A stretch of DNA of 25,466 nucleotides from Bacillota bacterium (GTDB taxonomy: Bacteria > Bacillota_C > Negativicutes > JAEYSJ01): positions 1 to 25,466 of the forward strand of contig JAEYSJ010000351.1 of assembly GCA_023434855.1 (NCBI GenBank), in the 5' to 3' direction. Below, piece by piece: positions 1 through 9,357 of this stretch. Position 1 is the stretch's first letter; every line of letters starts with the position of its first letter. Under the pieces are notes generated by a model. That model was given only the letters and a program-made list of their open reading frames with translations. It ran no database searches and had not been told where the DNA came from. The translations under genes were made by a program, and so were the position numbers.

Positions 1-100
1 GGTTGACGGGAAGCAGCCTATGTTATGTGGATTACAGGGAGGGGTTGACGGAAAACAGCCTATGTTATGTGGATTACAAGGTGTGCTTGTCGGAAAGCAG
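1..100. repeat. 42-base coding tandem repeat
   Basis: The segment CAGCCTATGTTATGTGGATT begins at 14 and again at 56, giving a 42-base period, with a diverged third unit to about 100. The period is a multiple of three, and the repeat encodes the 14-residue units of the minus-strand peptide gene. It continues past the left edge. Confidence 0.85.
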
Positions 101-198
101 CCAATTTGGCGTTCGTCCTCGTTTTCATATTCTTCGTCCCAGCTATCTATTTCAGGAGCTTCCCATGTGGGTTTTTGATATTTGTTGTCGTCGGACAT
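1..198 (-). CDS. Cysteine-rich repeat peptide, 3' end cut by window edge
   Basis: I do not recognise this family. On the minus strand an ATG at 198-196 follows a strong ribosome binding site (AGAGGAGG, plus-strand 207-214, 8 bases away) and opens 66 codons without a stop up to the window edge. The product has a charged, Cys-free N-terminus of about 35 residues, including YQKPTW and a DEEYENEDER stretch, followed by a 14-residue repeat of the form IGCFPSTPPCNPHN: two full copies and the start of a third. In DNA this is a tandem repeat with a 42-base period (plus strand about 1-100). An acidic leader followed by Cys/Pro repeats resembles some modified-peptide precursors, and Y-x-x-P is a motif seen in some leaders recognised by RRE domains, but a spore-coat or metal-binding peptide is equally possible. 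The overlapping plus-strand frame 3-269 is its shadow. Confidence 0.72.
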   Translation of the reverse strand, partial: MSDDNKYQKPTWEAPEIDSWDEEYENEDERQIGCFPTSTPCNPHNIGCFPSTPPCNPHNIGCFPST

Positions 199-542
199 TT
201 TATTTTCCTCCTCTTTTATTTTCGTTAACAGCTTGTATGGCCTTTTTCCTTGAAGGCTGGAATAAGTGAGAGCCGGGAAATATGATTCCGTATCTCAAAC
301 TCACGCTAAGCAACAAGCTGTAAAACTCAGTTTTAACTACAACCGCCTTAACGCCGGCGATGCAATTTTAAAACCTCCTTTATGTACTCTGGTGCATAAT
401 ATGCAAAATATTTAAAATAGGTGAGATGTTCACAAGCAAAAAAGTAATTTGCAGTAGGGATTGAAGTAAAATGGACTTAGCCGAGGAACACTGAGTACAT
501 GCTGAACATAATATTTTGATTTGTTACTTAAAAAGATTTATG
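199..542. other. Intergenic region without a clear gene
   Basis: This is the upstream region of the minus-strand peptide gene. On the minus strand a ribosome-binding-like AAAGGAGGT (plus 373-381) precedes no ORF longer than about nine codons. A GTG-started frame of 35 codons (plus 304 down to 200) ends one base before the peptide gene ATG but has no ribosome binding site of its own. It could be a decayed gene or a coupled leader ORF. I see no tRNA or convincing terminator here. Confidence 0.4.
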
Positions 543-571
543 TTGACAAATAACATAAAATAATCTATAAT
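543..571 (+). promoter_or_regulatory. Sigma-A promoter of the tRNA-Gly gene
   Basis: A perfect TTGACA (543-548), a 17-base AT-rich spacer and a perfect TATAAT (566-571) stand about 35 bases before the tRNA. This consensus match is typical of stable RNA genes. Confidence 0.9.
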
Positions 572-605
572 AAATTTTGTTGTCAGGAAAGACAGAAGCA
601 TAAAT

Positions 606-680
606 GCGGAAGTAGCTCAGTGGTAGAGCATCGCCTTGCCAAGGCGAGGGTCGCGAGTTCGAATCTCGTTTTCCGCTCCA
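606..680 (+). tRNA. tRNA-Gly (anticodon GCC)
   Basis: A 75-base cloverleaf with the 3' CCA encoded (678-680). The acceptor arm GCGGAAG pairs with TTTCCGC (one G-T pair). The D arm is GCTC..GAGC, the anticodon stem is TCGCC/GGCGA with loop TTGCCAA, giving anticodon GCC at 638-640, and the T arm carries GTTCGAATC. It reads GGC and GGU glycine codons. It stands alone between its own promoter and terminator. Confidence 0.97.
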
Positions 681-692
681 AAACGTTACTAT

Positions 693-719
693 GCCCAGCA
701 GGCAGACTGCTGGGCTTTT
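693..719 (+). terminator. Rho-independent terminator of tRNA-Gly
   Basis: A perfect 9-base-pair stem GCCCAGCAG/CTGCTGGGC (693-701, 707-715) with loop GCAGA is followed by TTTT. It starts 13 bases after the tRNA. Confidence 0.93.
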
Positions 720-729
720 CGCATAAATC

Positions 730-758
730 TTGTTTTAAATACAGTTTTATGGTATGAT
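730..758 (+). promoter_or_regulatory. Possible promoter for tig
   Basis: TTGTTT (730-735), a 17-base spacer and TATGAT (753-758) lie downstream of the tRNA terminator and about 160 bases before tig. Each box matches the sigma-A consensus at 4-5 of 6 positions. This is a visual match only. Confidence 0.4.
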
Positions 759-916
759 GTAAAGAATGGCGTGCTAAGTATGTGGTTGTGCAGATTTCTT
801 TTCGGGAAAATCAGGTAACCCATAGAATTTGTGTCAAAATGGTAATACTATTATTGGCAGATTAAGCAATGCCTCAAAAATAAATATATAATTACATAGG
901 GAGGACAAAGGAATAA

Positions 917-2206
917 ATGAAGGTTAATGTGGAAAAAATAGACAATCATAATAGGGTGTTAGAAATTGAAATACCGCAGCCAGAAGTAGCAAAAGCTCTT
1001 GATAAGGCGTATCATAAATTAGCCGGTCAAGTAAATATTCCCGGATTCCGTAAAGGTAAGGCACCACGGCATATTCTGGAAATGCGGGTAGGTAAAGCGG
1101 CATTGCTTGATGAAGCTTTCGAAATTCTAGCTTCCAAAGCTTATATTAAGGCTCTCAATGATCAAAATATTGAACCGGTAAGCCATCCTAAAATAGAAGT
1201 TGTTTCACTCAAGGAAGACCAGCCATTGGTATTTAAAGTCACCGTTGTTGCTAAACCTGAAATAACTTTGGGTGAATATAAAGAATTAAAAATAGCTCAG
1301 CCGGTCGAAGATATTACCGAGGAGCAAGTGCTGGCAGAGATAAAAACTTTGCAGAACCGGCAGGCAAAAATGGTAGTGATGGAAGGTGCTGCATTACAAA
1401 ATGGCGACTTTGCCATTATAGATTTTGAAGGCTTCCTTGACGGGGTTCCGTTTGAAGGAGGCGAAGGCAAAGCATATCCGTTGGAATTAGGTTCGGGAAC
1501 ATTTATCCCCGGGTTTGAAGAGCAACTTATCGGGGCTAAGGCCGGCGAGGAAAAGGAAGTAAATGTTACTTTTCCGGATGAATATCATTCTAAAGAGCTA
1601 GCAGGCAAACCAGTAGTTTTTAAAGTTAAAATTCAAGATGTTAAACGTAAGGAATTACCTGAGCTTGATGATGACTTTGCTAAAGATGTAAGCAAGTTTG
1701 AAACGCTGGAGGAATTAAAGCAGGATATCAAGAATAAATTAGAGCAGACCGCAAAAGCAAAGGCTGAGCAAGAGTTTAAAAATGGGGTAATTAAACAGGC
1801 AGTAGAAAACTCCACAGTTGACGTCCCTGATGTTATGGTGGAAAATCGTATCAGCACAATGATTGATGATTTAAATGTTAGGTTACAGAATCGCGGTATG
1901 GAGTTTGATAAGTATCTTCAATATATCAATAGCGATATGGATACTTTACGGCAAAATTACCGGACGGCAGCCTTGTTTAATGTCAAGACTGATCTTATGC
2001 TTGATGCGGTTGCCAAAGCTGAAGGCATGGAAGCAAAGCCGGAAGATATGGAAAAAGAAATTGCTGCTATGGCCGAATCTTACCAGACAAAACCTGAAGA
2101 GGTGGCCAAAATTATTGCCGAACAAGGCAGACTTGGCTCATTGGCGGAATCCGTTTTGCGTAAAAAAGCTGCTGATTTCATTATTGAGAGTGCCGTTAAA
2201 GAGTAA
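917..2206 (+). CDS. tig: Trigger factor, ribosome-bound chaperone and peptidyl-prolyl isomerase
   Basis: Trigger factor docks at the ribosome exit tunnel and shelters nascent chains; its FKBP-type domain can catalyse prolyl isomerisation. The 429-residue product has the normal family length. The N-terminal ribosome-binding domain carries the signature GFRKGKAP (residues 43-50). The FKBP-like domain follows at about 150-245 (for example DFEGFLDGVPFEGG, then the FIPGFEEQL segment), and the helical C-terminal arm domain fills the rest. The ATG at 917 has GGGAGG 13 bases upstream. It leads the classic Firmicutes order tig-clpP-clpX-lonB-lonA-ysxC, in which the chaperone is encoded next to the proteases that remove failed proteins. 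No truncation or odd residue is seen. Confidence 0.97.
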   Translation: MKVNVEKIDNHNRVLEIEIPQPEVAKALDKAYHKLAGQVNIPGFRKGKAPRHILEMRVGKAALLDEAFEILASKAYIKALNDQNIEPVSHPKIEVVSLKEDQPLVFKVTVVAKPEITLGEYKELKIAQPVEDITEEQVLAEIKTLQNRQAKMVVMEGAALQNGDFAIIDFEGFLDGVPFEGGEGKAYPLELGSGTFIPGFEEQLIGAKAGEEKEVNVTFPDEYHSKELAGKPVVFKVKIQDVKRKELPELDDDFAKDVSKFETLEELKQDIKNKLEQTAKAKAEQEFKNGVIKQAVENSTVDVPDVMVENRISTMIDDLNVRLQNRGMEFDKYLQYINSDMDTLRQNYRTAALFNVKTDLMLDAVAKAEGMEAKPEDMEKEIAAMAESYQTKPEEVAKIIAEQGRLGSLAESVLRKKAADFIIESAVKE

Positions 2207-2271
2207 ATAACTTAAAGTAAATAATAAGTTTGAGTATTGACTAATTTGAAAAAGGAACTGAGGTGTTTTTA

Positions 2272-2877
2272 ATGAGCTTTGTGCCAATAGTCGTTGAGCA
2301 ATCCAACCGTGGAGAACGGGCATATGATATCTATTCCCGTTTATTGAAAGACAGAATAATTTTTCTTGGCGGTCCTGTTGATGATCATGTGGCTAACTTG
2401 ATAATTGCCCAGCTGTTATTTTTAGAATCTGAGGACCCTGACAAGGATATTCATTTATATATCAATAGTCCTGGCGGCGTAGTAACTGCAGGTCTGGCCA
2501 TTTATGATACCATGCAGTATATTAAGCCTGATGTTTCTACTATTTGCCTTGGTTCAGCGGCAAGTATGGGGGCATTACTACTGGCGGCAGGCGCTAAAGG
2601 CAAGCGTTATGCCCTGCCTTATGCCCGAATCATGATTCATCAGCCTCTGGGCGGGGCTCAAGGGCAAGCGACGGATATTGAAATCCATGCTCGTGAAATA
2701 TTACGTCTGCGGGAAATTCTTAACGGAATTCTCGTTAACCATACCGGTCAGCAATTGGAAAAAATCCAGCGGGATACCGAACGGGATTTTTATATGTCCA
2801 GTGAGCAAGCTAAAGAATACGGTATCATTGATGCCGTTGTCGCGCGTGGGGAGAGGCATTCTGAGAGTCCCAAATAG
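2272..2877 (+). CDS. clpP: ATP-dependent Clp protease proteolytic subunit ClpP
   Basis: ClpP forms the double-heptamer serine protease chamber that degrades proteins unfolded by ClpX or ClpC. With the ATG at 2272 the product is 201 residues. The catalytic triad is complete and falls at the E. coli positions: Ser98 (GSAASMGA), His123 (MIHQPLGG) and Asp172 (ERDFYM). An upstream in-frame GTG at 2263 would add three residues, but GAGGTG at 2259-2264 fits as the ribosome binding site for the ATG. It lies 65 bases after tig and 12 bases before clpX, so the two Clp genes are surely cotranscribed. No N-terminal signal or unusual insertion is visible. Confidence 0.97.
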   Translation: MSFVPIVVEQSNRGERAYDIYSRLLKDRIIFLGGPVDDHVANLIIAQLLFLESEDPDKDIHLYINSPGGVVTAGLAIYDTMQYIKPDVSTICLGSAASMGALLLAAGAKGKRYALPYARIMIHQPLGGAQGQATDIEIHAREILRLREILNGILVNHTGQQLEKIQRDTERDFYMSSEQAKEYGIIDAVVARGERHSESPK

Positions 2878-2889
2878 AGAGGTGATAGT

Positions 2890-4152
2890 ATGTTAAAGTT
2901 TGGGGATGACAAAAGTCAACTTAAGTGTTCATTCTGCGGTAAATTGCAGGAGCAAGTGAAAAAGCTGGTTGCCGGCCCTGGCGTTTATATTTGTGATGAG
3001 TGTATTGAACTTTGTAACGAAATCATTGAAGAAGAACTTAGCGATGATATAGAGCTGGAACTTAGGGATATCTTAAAACCTAAGGAAATTAAAGAGATTT
3101 TGGACCAGTATGTTATTGGACAGGAAGAAGCCAAAAAGACGTTGTCTGTTGCTGTTTACAACCATTACAAGCGTATTAATCTTGGTTCCAAAATGGATGA
3201 TGTTGAACTGCAGAAATCAAATATTGTGATGTTAGGGCCAACAGGTAGTGGAAAAACTCTACTGGCCCAGACTTTAGCCAAAATATTGAATGTTCCTTTT
3301 GCTATTGCTGATGCCACGTCGTTAACTGAAGCCGGATATGTTGGTGAAGATGTTGAAAATATTCTTCTTAAACTGATCCAGGCAGCAGATTACGATGTAG
3401 AGAAAGCTGAAAAAGGCATTGTGTATATTGACGAAATTGATAAAATTGCCCGTAAATCGGAAAACCCTTCAATTACCCGCGATGTATCTGGTGAAGGTGT
3501 GCAGCAGGCTTTGCTAAAAATTCTTGAGGGTACTGTGGCCAGTGTGCCGCCTCAAGGAGGACGCAAGCATCCTCACCAGGAATTTATTCAAATTGACACA
3601 ACAAACATTTTGTTTATCTGTGGTGGTGCTTTTGACGGTATCGACAAGATTATCAGCGCCCGTACAGGTAAGAAATCAATGGGCTTTGGCGCTGAAGTTC
3701 GCAGCAAACAAAATAAGAAATTAGGGGAAACTCTTTCCCGGATTCTGCCGGAAGATTTGTTGAAATTTGGCCTCATTCCTGAGTTTGTTGGCCGTTTGCC
3801 GGTCATTGTGACTCTTGATGCTCTGGATGAAGAGGCACTTATTAGAATTCTGCTTGAACCTAAAAATGCGCTAATTAAGCAATACCAGAAATTCCTGGAA
3901 CTTGACAACGTTCAACTGGAATTTAAGGAAGATGCTCTAAGAGCGATTGCTGTTGAAGCATTGAAACGCAATACCGGCGCTCGTGGTCTTAGAGCGATTA
4001 TCGAGAGTATTATGCGCAATGTAATGTATGATGTTCCTTCACGTTCGGATATTACAAAATGTACCGTCACGAAGGAAGTTGTTGTGAATAAAGAAGAACC
4101 TATGTTGTGCACGATCGATCGTAAAAATAAGAAAAAAGAAGAATCAGCGTAA
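2890..4152 (+). CDS. clpX: ClpX, AAA+ unfoldase of the ClpXP protease
   Basis: A hexameric ATPase that recognises tagged or native substrates, unfolds them and feeds ClpP. The 420-residue protein has the N-terminal C4 zinc domain (Cys13, Cys16, Cys35, Cys38), Walker A GPTGSGKT (116-123), the pore loop GYVGED (149-154), Walker B YIDEID (179-184), the RKH pore loop (225-227) and sensor-2 GARGLR (363-368). The ClpP-docking loop reads MGF (264-266) where E. coli has IGF, a conservative change. The ATG at 2890 follows GAGAGGTGA by five bases. A strong terminator begins at its stop codon, ending the tig-clpP-clpX unit. Confidence 0.97.
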   Translation: MLKFGDDKSQLKCSFCGKLQEQVKKLVAGPGVYICDECIELCNEIIEEELSDDIELELRDILKPKEIKEILDQYVIGQEEAKKTLSVAVYNHYKRINLGSKMDDVELQKSNIVMLGPTGSGKTLLAQTLAKILNVPFAIADATSLTEAGYVGEDVENILLKLIQAADYDVEKAEKGIVYIDEIDKIARKSENPSITRDVSGEGVQQALLKILEGTVASVPPQGGRKHPHQEFIQIDTTNILFICGGAFDGIDKIISARTGKKSMGFGAEVRSKQNKKLGETLSRILPEDLLKFGLIPEFVGRLPVIVTLDALDEEALIRILLEPKNALIKQYQKFLELDNVQLEFKEDALRAIAVEALKRNTGARGLRAIIESIMRNVMYDVPSRSDITKCTVTKEVVVNKEEPMLCTIDRKNKKKEESA

Positions 4153-4153
4153 A

Positions 4154-4183
4154 GAGGAGGAGAATTTCTCCTCTTTCTTTTTA
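4154..4183 (+). terminator. Terminator after clpX
   Basis: Stem 4154-4162 (GAGGAG core at 4157-4162) pairs with 4168-4176 (CTCCTC core) around a 5-base loop and is followed by a T-rich tract CTTTTTA. It starts two bases after the clpX stop codon. Confidence 0.8.
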
Positions 4184-4288
4184 TACAGCCTCCAGTGCCG
4201 CTTTTTGCCAGGATAAAATAATTCCCCCTGTTAATACTAAAATCACGACAATATATTATGTTGCTGTGGAAAGGGGGTTTTTGGGAAA

Positions 4289-5980
4289 GTGGATTATGCC
4301 GTTAATGTGATTACTTTAATTCAGTTCTTTTTTGCCATCATTATTGGTCTGTACTTTTGGAATCTTTTGAGATCCCAGCAGGGAAACCGGATGGCTGTGG
4401 AACGTGAATCTAAAAAAGAAATGGATAGATTACAGAAATTGCGCTCAATAGCTTTAACCGAGCCATTATCTGAAAAAACACGTCCAGCTACTTTTTCAGA
4501 AATTATTGGGCAGGAAGAAGGCTTAAAAGCTCTGAGAGCCTCTCTTTGCGGGCCAAACCCACAGCATGTGCTTATTTATGGACCGCCTGGTGTTGGTAAA
4601 ACGGCAGCTGCCCGGCTTATACTGGAAGAAGCAAAACGCAATGTACTTTCGCCTTTTGGGCCAACTGCGAAGTTTATTGAAATGGATGCCACAACAGCAC
4701 GCTTTGATGAACGGGGAATTGCCGATCCATTGATTGGCACTGTTCATGATCCCATATATCAAGGGGCCGGTCCACTTGGTGTTGCCGGTATTCCCCAGCC
4801 TAAGCCAGGTGCAGTTACCAAGGCCCATGGAGGGGTATTGTTCATTGATGAAATTGGTGAATTGCATCATGTTCAGATGAATAAACTATTGAAAGTATTG
4901 GAAGACCGTAAAGTCTTTTTGGAAAGTTCATACTATAACAGTGAAGATGTTAATATTCCTACTCATATTCATGATATTTTCCAAAATGGTCTGCCTGCTG
5001 ATTTTCGTCTTGTAGGAGCTACTACCCGGACTCCCCAGGAAATTCCACCGGCTATCCGCTCAAGGTGTGTGGAAATATTTTTTCGTCCGTTGCTGTCCGA
5101 CGAGGTTGGCTTGGTTGCGCGTAACGCTGTAAAAAGGCTTGATTTCACAATTGATGACGCAGCCGTGGAAGTAATAAAAAACTATGCGAATAATGGCAGG
5201 GACGCTGTAAATATTGTTCAAATTGCCGCCGGAGTAGCGTTGAATGAGCAAGCTAGAACGATAACCTGTTCAAACGCGGAATGGGTGATAAATTTCGGGC
5301 AATACAATCCTAGACCTGATAAAAAAATTCAGCCCAAGCCACAAGTTGGTTTTGCCAATGGTTTGGCAGTTTATGGCGCTAACGTGGGAACGGTGATGGA
5401 TGTCGAAGTGTCTGTTGTGCCTAACAAGTATAATACCGGCAAATTTACAGTTACGGGTGTAGTCGATGAAGAGGAAATTGGCGCTCAAGGCCGTACTATG
5501 CGGCGAAAAAGTATGGCAAAAGGATCATTGGAAAATGTGCTTACGGTATTAGCTAATAAATTTTGTATTGATTTCAATAAGTATGACATTCATGTAAATT
5601 TTCCCGGAGGAGGTCTTATTGATGGCCCTTCGGCAGGCATTACTATTGCTGTTGCTATTTACTCCGCGATTCATGGCATCCCCATTGACAATGCTGTGGC
5701 CATGACAGGTGAGATCTCTATACGAGGCTTAATTAAACCGGTAGGCGGAGTAAGTGCGAAAATCGCCGCTGCTAAACAAGCAGGAGCACGCCGGGTACTT
5801 ATTCCCAAGGAAAATTGGCAGGAGCTATACCGGAATATGGATATAGAGGTTATTGCTGTGGAAACTGTGGAAGAAGCGTTAATGCATGCATTGGTCAAGG
5901 GCGAAGAAAATCTGCATTTTGAAACGATACCACCTCAGTCTGAACTGCTGTCTGCTGCAAGTCTGCCAGTAAATATTTAG
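4289..5980 (+). CDS. lonB: LonB, membrane-anchored ATP-dependent Lon-type protease
   Basis: A second Lon-family protease. In Bacillus subtilis the LonB homologue is expressed in the forespore; a similar role here is inferred only. The 563-residue protein starts with one hydrophobic segment (about residues 5-25, ending GLYFWNLL) that anchors it to the membrane. An AAA+ domain follows with Walker A GPPGVGKT (98-105) and the Walker B segment VLFIDEIGE, and then a C-terminal Lon protease domain. The catalytic dyad is Ser448 (DGPSAGI) and Lys491 (GGVSAKI), 43 residues apart as in other Lon proteins. The GTG start at 4289 fits the family N-terminus; AAAGGGGG lies upstream at slightly long spacing. 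It stands as its own unit between two terminators. The true Lon N-terminal substrate domain is absent, as expected for LonB. Confidence 0.95.
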   Translation: MDYAVNVITLIQFFFAIIIGLYFWNLLRSQQGNRMAVERESKKEMDRLQKLRSIALTEPLSEKTRPATFSEIIGQEEGLKALRASLCGPNPQHVLIYGPPGVGKTAAARLILEEAKRNVLSPFGPTAKFIEMDATTARFDERGIADPLIGTVHDPIYQGAGPLGVAGIPQPKPGAVTKAHGGVLFIDEIGELHHVQMNKLLKVLEDRKVFLESSYYNSEDVNIPTHIHDIFQNGLPADFRLVGATTRTPQEIPPAIRSRCVEIFFRPLLSDEVGLVARNAVKRLDFTIDDAAVEVIKNYANNGRDAVNIVQIAAGVALNEQARTITCSNAEWVINFGQYNPRPDKKIQPKPQVGFANGLAVYGANVGTVMDVEVSVVPNKYNTGKFTVTGVVDEEEIGAQGRTMRRKSMAKGSLENVLTVLANKFCIDFNKYDIHVNFPGGGLIDGPSAGITIAVAIYSAIHGIPIDNAVAMTGEISIRGLIKPVGGVSAKIAAAKQAGARRVLIPKENWQELYRNMDIEVIAVETVEEALMHALVKGEENLHFETIPPQSELLSAASLPVNI

Positions 5981-5981
5981 G

Positions 5982-6014
5982 ATTAAGCCCTCAACCGGTG
6001 AGGGCTTAATTTTT
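5982..6014 (+). terminator. Terminator after lonB
   Basis: A perfect 12-base-pair stem, ATTAAGCCCTCA (5982-5993) with TGAGGGCTTAAT (5999-6010), has a 5-base loop and runs into TTTTT. It begins one base after the lonB stop codon. Confidence 0.93.
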
Positions 6015-6036
6015 ATAATTATTTATAGCATATTAG

Positions 6037-6150
6037 AGGCTGTTACAAAATACCCATCTACGTTGTTGACGCTTGCCGACGGTATAAGCTTAATACGCAT
6101 TGATGTGCGATTTTCAGGGGGCCTAGCATCCGGGTATTTTGTAACAGCTT
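6037..6150. repeat. Inverted-repeat element, copy 1
   Basis: GCTGTTACAAAATACCC (6039-6055) is repeated as its exact reverse complement at 6132-6148, bounding about 114 bases. Just inside the left arm, CATCTACGTTGTTGACGC is the reverse complement, with few changes, of the right end of the larger element at 9358-9620. The two are therefore related. No ORF is inside. It resembles a non-coding MITE-like or intergenic palindromic repeat. The remainder of 6015-6350 is AT-rich and shows no other gene. Confidence 0.75.
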
Positions 6151-6350
6151 TAAAGAATTCTAAGGAAAGTTATGTTTTTTTAAAACAAACTCTATTATGG
6201 TTCTAATGACTGTTATTATTATATAGATTAAAAGGAATTTACGGTTTATATGAGAATATTTATAAATGACGGCGTTGAAAATAATAGTAAGTAATGTTAG
6301 GGACAAAATATGATAAGCAATACAAGGCAAACCTGAAGGGGGCGAAGCTT

Positions 6351-8669
6351 ATGGCAAACAAAAGACGTACAATTCCACTGCTGCCGCTTAGGGGCATTTT
6401 AGTATTCCCATATATGATAATTCATCTTGATGTGGGCCGGGAAAAATCTATTAGCGCGCTTGAAGAGTCAATGGTACATGATCGCTTAATTATGCTGGCT
6501 ACGCAAAAAGATGCGCAAAATGATAAACCAGTACCGGAAGATATTTTTAACATTGGTACCGTCGCTGAAATAAAACAGTTATTAAAACTACCGGGCGGCA
6601 CCATTCGCGTACTAGTGGAAGGCTTGCATCGTGCAGAAATTGTGGAATATAAAGATATGGAACCGTTTTATTTGGTCGAAATAAACGAATTTGATGATTC
6701 TGAAACTAAGACGCCGGAAATTGAAGCTCTTACTAGGACGGTTGTACATCAATTCGAACAGTGGGTTAAATTAAGCAAAAAAATACCGCCGGAAACGCTG
6801 GTTTCCGTAGTGGTAGTGGAGGAGCCGGGTCGCCTGACAGATCTTATTGCCAGCCATCTTTCCCTAAAAATTGAAGATAAACAGGCTGTGCTTGAAGCTG
6901 TAAGTGTTAAAGACCGCTTGGAAAGATTATGTGAAATTCTTGGCCGGGAAATGGAAATCCTGGAACTGGAAAAAAAGATTAATGTTCGTGTTCGCAAACA
7001 AATGGAAAAGACCCAGAAAGAATACTATCTTAGGGAACAACTTAAAGCTATTCAGAAGGAACTGGGTGACAAGGATGACCGTACCGCGGAAGCCGATGAA
7101 TACCGTCAACGGATGAAGGAGCAAGAACTCCCTAAAGAAGTTGCTGATAAAATAACAAAAGAGATTGAGCGCCTGGAAAAAATGCCGCCTATGCAGGCAG
7201 AAAGCGCTGTAATTCGTACATATTTGGACTGGCTGTTGTCACTGCCCTGGACTAAGGAAACGGAAGATAATCTGGATATTACCAGAGCTGAAGAAATTCT
7301 GGAAGAAGATCATTATGGATTAGAAAAAGTTAAGGAACGTATTCTGGAATATCTTTCTATAAGGAAACTGACCGAGACGATGAAAGGTCCGATTCTTTGC
7401 CTTGTAGGACCGCCCGGTGTTGGTAAAACTTCATTAGCCCGTTCAATTGCCCGCTCAATGGATAGAAAATTTGTGCGCATTTCACTGGGTGGAGTACGGG
7501 ATGAGGCGGAAGTTCGCGGTCATCGCAGAACTTATGTTGGCGCATTGCCAGGCCGAATTGTTCAAGGTATGCGTACTGCCGGTTCGAAAAACCCTGTATT
7601 TCTCCTTGATGAGGTAGATAAAATGAGTGCCGATTTTCGGGGTGATCCATCGGCAGCATTACTGGAAGTCCTTGATCCCGAACAAAACAATACTTTTAGT
7701 GACCATTATGTGGAGGTACCTTTTGATCTTTCCCGCGTTTTGTGGGTTGTGACGGCCAATGTCATGCATAATATTCCCCGCCCTTTGTTAGACCGCATGG
7801 AAATTATAACTATTGCCGGTTATACTGAAGAAGAAAAAGTGCAAATTGCAAAACGTTATCTTATTCCTAAACAAACACGCGATCATGGGCTAAATGACAA
7901 GCAAATCATTTTTTCCGAAGGTACTATTCAAAAGGTAATAAGGGACTATACCCGCGAGGCCGGTGTACGTAATCTTGAACGAAATATAGCTAACTTATGC
8001 CGTAAGGTTGCCAGACAGATTGTTCAGGATAAGCGTACCAGTGTAAAGATTACCGCTCAAAATTTGCATACATTTTTGGGGGCGCCAAAACACCGGCATA
8101 CCCAGGCGGAGACCAATCATCAGGTCGGCGTAGCTACCGGTTTGGCCTGGACGGAAGTCGGCGGCGAAGTATTAGGGGTAGAGGTCTCGGTAATGAAAGG
8201 CAAAGGCAAACTGACTTTAACCGGGAAGCTTGGCGAGGTAATGCGGGAATCTGCCCAGGCGGGTTTTAGCTATATTCGCTCCAGGGCTCAGGAACTTGGT
8301 ATTGATCCTGAGTTTTACGAAAAAATGGATATTCATATCCATTTGCCTGAAGGGGCTATTCCCAAAGACGGACCATCGGCAGGCATTACCATGGCTACAG
8401 CAGTTGCTTCAGCGCTTACCGGCAAAATGGTCAGAAGCAATATTGCTATGACAGGTGAAATTACCCTACGCGGCAGGGTGCTTCCTGTAGGCGGAATAAA
8501 GGAAAAAGTGCTGGCTGCTCACCGCGTGGGCATTAAGAAGATTATTTTACCTAAAGAGAATAAGCGGGATATGGACGAAATACCGGTAAATGTGAAAAGA
8601 AATCTTGAGTTCATATTAGTTGAACATATGGATGAAGTATTAGACCAAGCTTTGGTGGGGACTGAATGA
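6351..8669 (+). CDS. lonA: LonA, cytosolic ATP-dependent Lon protease
   Basis: Soluble Lon degrades misfolded and selected regulatory proteins. I place the start at the ATG at 6351 ([15 protein letters not shown]), because AAGGGGGCG lies about 9 bases upstream and this matches Lon N-termini; an in-frame ATG at 6294 would add 19 unlike residues. The product is 772 residues, the usual length. It has the N-terminal substrate-binding domain and a coiled-coil middle (about 190-290). The AAA+ module carries Walker [10 protein letters not shown] (from residue 353) and Walker [10 protein letters not shown]. The protease domain has Ser676 (KDGPSAGI) and Lys719 (GGIKEKV), again 43 residues apart. Its stop overlaps the ysxC start (ATGA), so the two genes are coupled. 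Confidence 0.97.
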   Translation: MANKRRTIPLLPLRGILVFPYMIIHLDVGREKSISALEESMVHDRLIMLATQKDAQNDKPVPEDIFNIGTVAEIKQLLKLPGGTIRVLVEGLHRAEIVEYKDMEPFYLVEINEFDDSETKTPEIEALTRTVVHQFEQWVKLSKKIPPETLVSVVVVEEPGRLTDLIASHLSLKIEDKQAVLEAVSVKDRLERLCEILGREMEILELEKKINVRVRKQMEKTQKEYYLREQLKAIQKELGDKDDRTAEADEYRQRMKEQELPKEVADKITKEIERLEKMPPMQAESAVIRTYLDWLLSLPWTKETEDNLDITRAEEILEEDHYGLEKVKERILEYLSIRKLTETMKGPILCLVGPPGVGKTSLARSIARSMDRKFVRISLGGVRDEAEVRGHRRTYVGALPGRIVQGMRTAGSKNPVFLLDEVDKMSADFRGDPSAALLEVLDPEQNNTFSDHYVEVPFDLSRVLWVVTANVMHNIPRPLLDRMEIITIAGYTEEEKVQIAKRYLIPKQTRDHGLNDKQIIFSEGTIQKVIRDYTREAGVRNLERNIANLCRKVARQIVQDKRTSVKITAQNLHTFLGAPKHRHTQAETNHQVGVATGLAWTEVGGEVLGVEVSVMKGKGKLTLTGKLGEVMRESAQAGFSYIRSRAQELGIDPEFYEKMDIHIHLPEGAIPKDGPSAGITMATAVASALTGKMVRSNIAMTGEITLRGRVLPVGGIKEKVLAAHRVGIKKIILPKENKRDMDEIPVNVKRNLEFILVEHMDEVLDQALVGTE

Positions 8670-9289
8670 GCGAAGACAAAATAAATGTCGTTGGTTCAGG
8701 CTATGTGGCATCAGCGGTGCGCCTTGACCAGTATCCGGCAGGTGATCTTATAGAAATTGCCTTTATTGGACGTTCTAATGTGGGCAAGTCATCTTTGCTT
8801 AATTCATTATGCCGCCGGCATGGTTTGGCCCGGATCAGCTCAAGTCCGGGCAAAACGCAGACTTTGAATTTTTATACTATGACGGTAAAGTTTAGTGAAA
8901 CAGAGCGCAAGGAATTGTTTCTGGTTGATTTGCCAGGCTATGGTTATGCCCGTACCGGTCAGTCTGCCCGTCGGCAATGGGCTAAATTTATTGAAGAATA
9001 TTTGTTGAAATCTTCCCGCTTAAAACTTGTTTGCCAGCTCATTGACATGCGTCATCCGCCAATGGCTAGTGATATTACCAGTTTCCGCTGGCTTGTCGAG
9101 CATAACCTTCCGGTTCAGGTAGTGGCTACCAAGGCTGATAAGATAAGCCGTATGGCATTAAATAAGCATATAGATGTCATCAAACATGACTTAGGCCCAT
9201 CCTGCGGTAAAGTTATTGCCTATTCATCGGAGAAAAGCCTTGGACGTGATGAACTGCTTGACGTAATTACTAAGATTTTGTTAAAATAA
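8666..9289 (+). CDS. ysxC: EngB/YsxC family ribosome-biogenesis GTPase
   Basis: A small TrmE-Era-EngA-EngB type GTPase, essential in Bacillus for assembly of the large ribosomal subunit. The 207-residue product carries G1 GRSNVGKS (35-42), G2 Thr64 within [10 protein letters not shown]3 DLPGYGYA (from 88) and G4 TKAD (155-158). The ATG overlaps the last bases of lonA, an arrangement also known from B. subtilis. A strong terminator follows 15 bases after the stop, closing the quality-control cluster. Confidence 0.96.
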   Translation: MSEDKINVVGSGYVASAVRLDQYPAGDLIEIAFIGRSNVGKSSLLNSLCRRHGLARISSSPGKTQTLNFYTMTVKFSETERKELFLVDLPGYGYARTGQSARRQWAKFIEEYLLKSSRLKLVCQLIDMRHPPMASDITSFRWLVEHNLPVQVVATKADKISRMALNKHIDVIKHDLGPSCGKVIAYSSEKSLGRDELLDVITKILLK

Positions 9290-9304
9290 AATGGATACAC
9301 AAGT

Positions 9305-9340
9305 AAAGTAGGACAGTCAATGGTTGTCCTACTTTTTTTT
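9305..9340 (+). terminator. Terminator after ysxC
   Basis: AAAGTAGGACA (9305-9315) pairs perfectly with TGTCCTACTTT (9325-9335) across a 9-base loop, and the T run continues to 9340. Confidence 0.94.
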
Positions 9341-9357
9341 GTATATACTATAATATG

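Noticed and set aside
1..100. Tandem repeat as a possible CRISPR array
   Set aside because: The units are contiguous with a 42-base period and no spacers, and the period preserves a reading frame, so it is a coding repeat.
3..269. Plus-strand ORF of 88 codons at the left edge
   Set aside because: It has no ribosome binding site, lies antisense to the minus-strand Cys-repeat gene that does, and its repeats are just the complement of that gene's repeats.
200..304. Minus-strand 35-codon GTG frame directly before the Cys-repeat gene
   Set aside because: It has no ribosome binding site and no recognisable family; the near-coupled position may be chance. Kept only as a note in the intergenic entry.
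6294..6350. Upstream ATG for lonA adding 19 residues
   Set aside because: The ATG at 6351 has the good ribosome binding site and matches known Lon N-termini.
9324..9354. Promoter TTGTCC/TATAAT for ahbA
   Set aside because: The -35 box lies inside the ysxC terminator stem and the spacer is 19 bases. It is possible but too weak to list as a feature.
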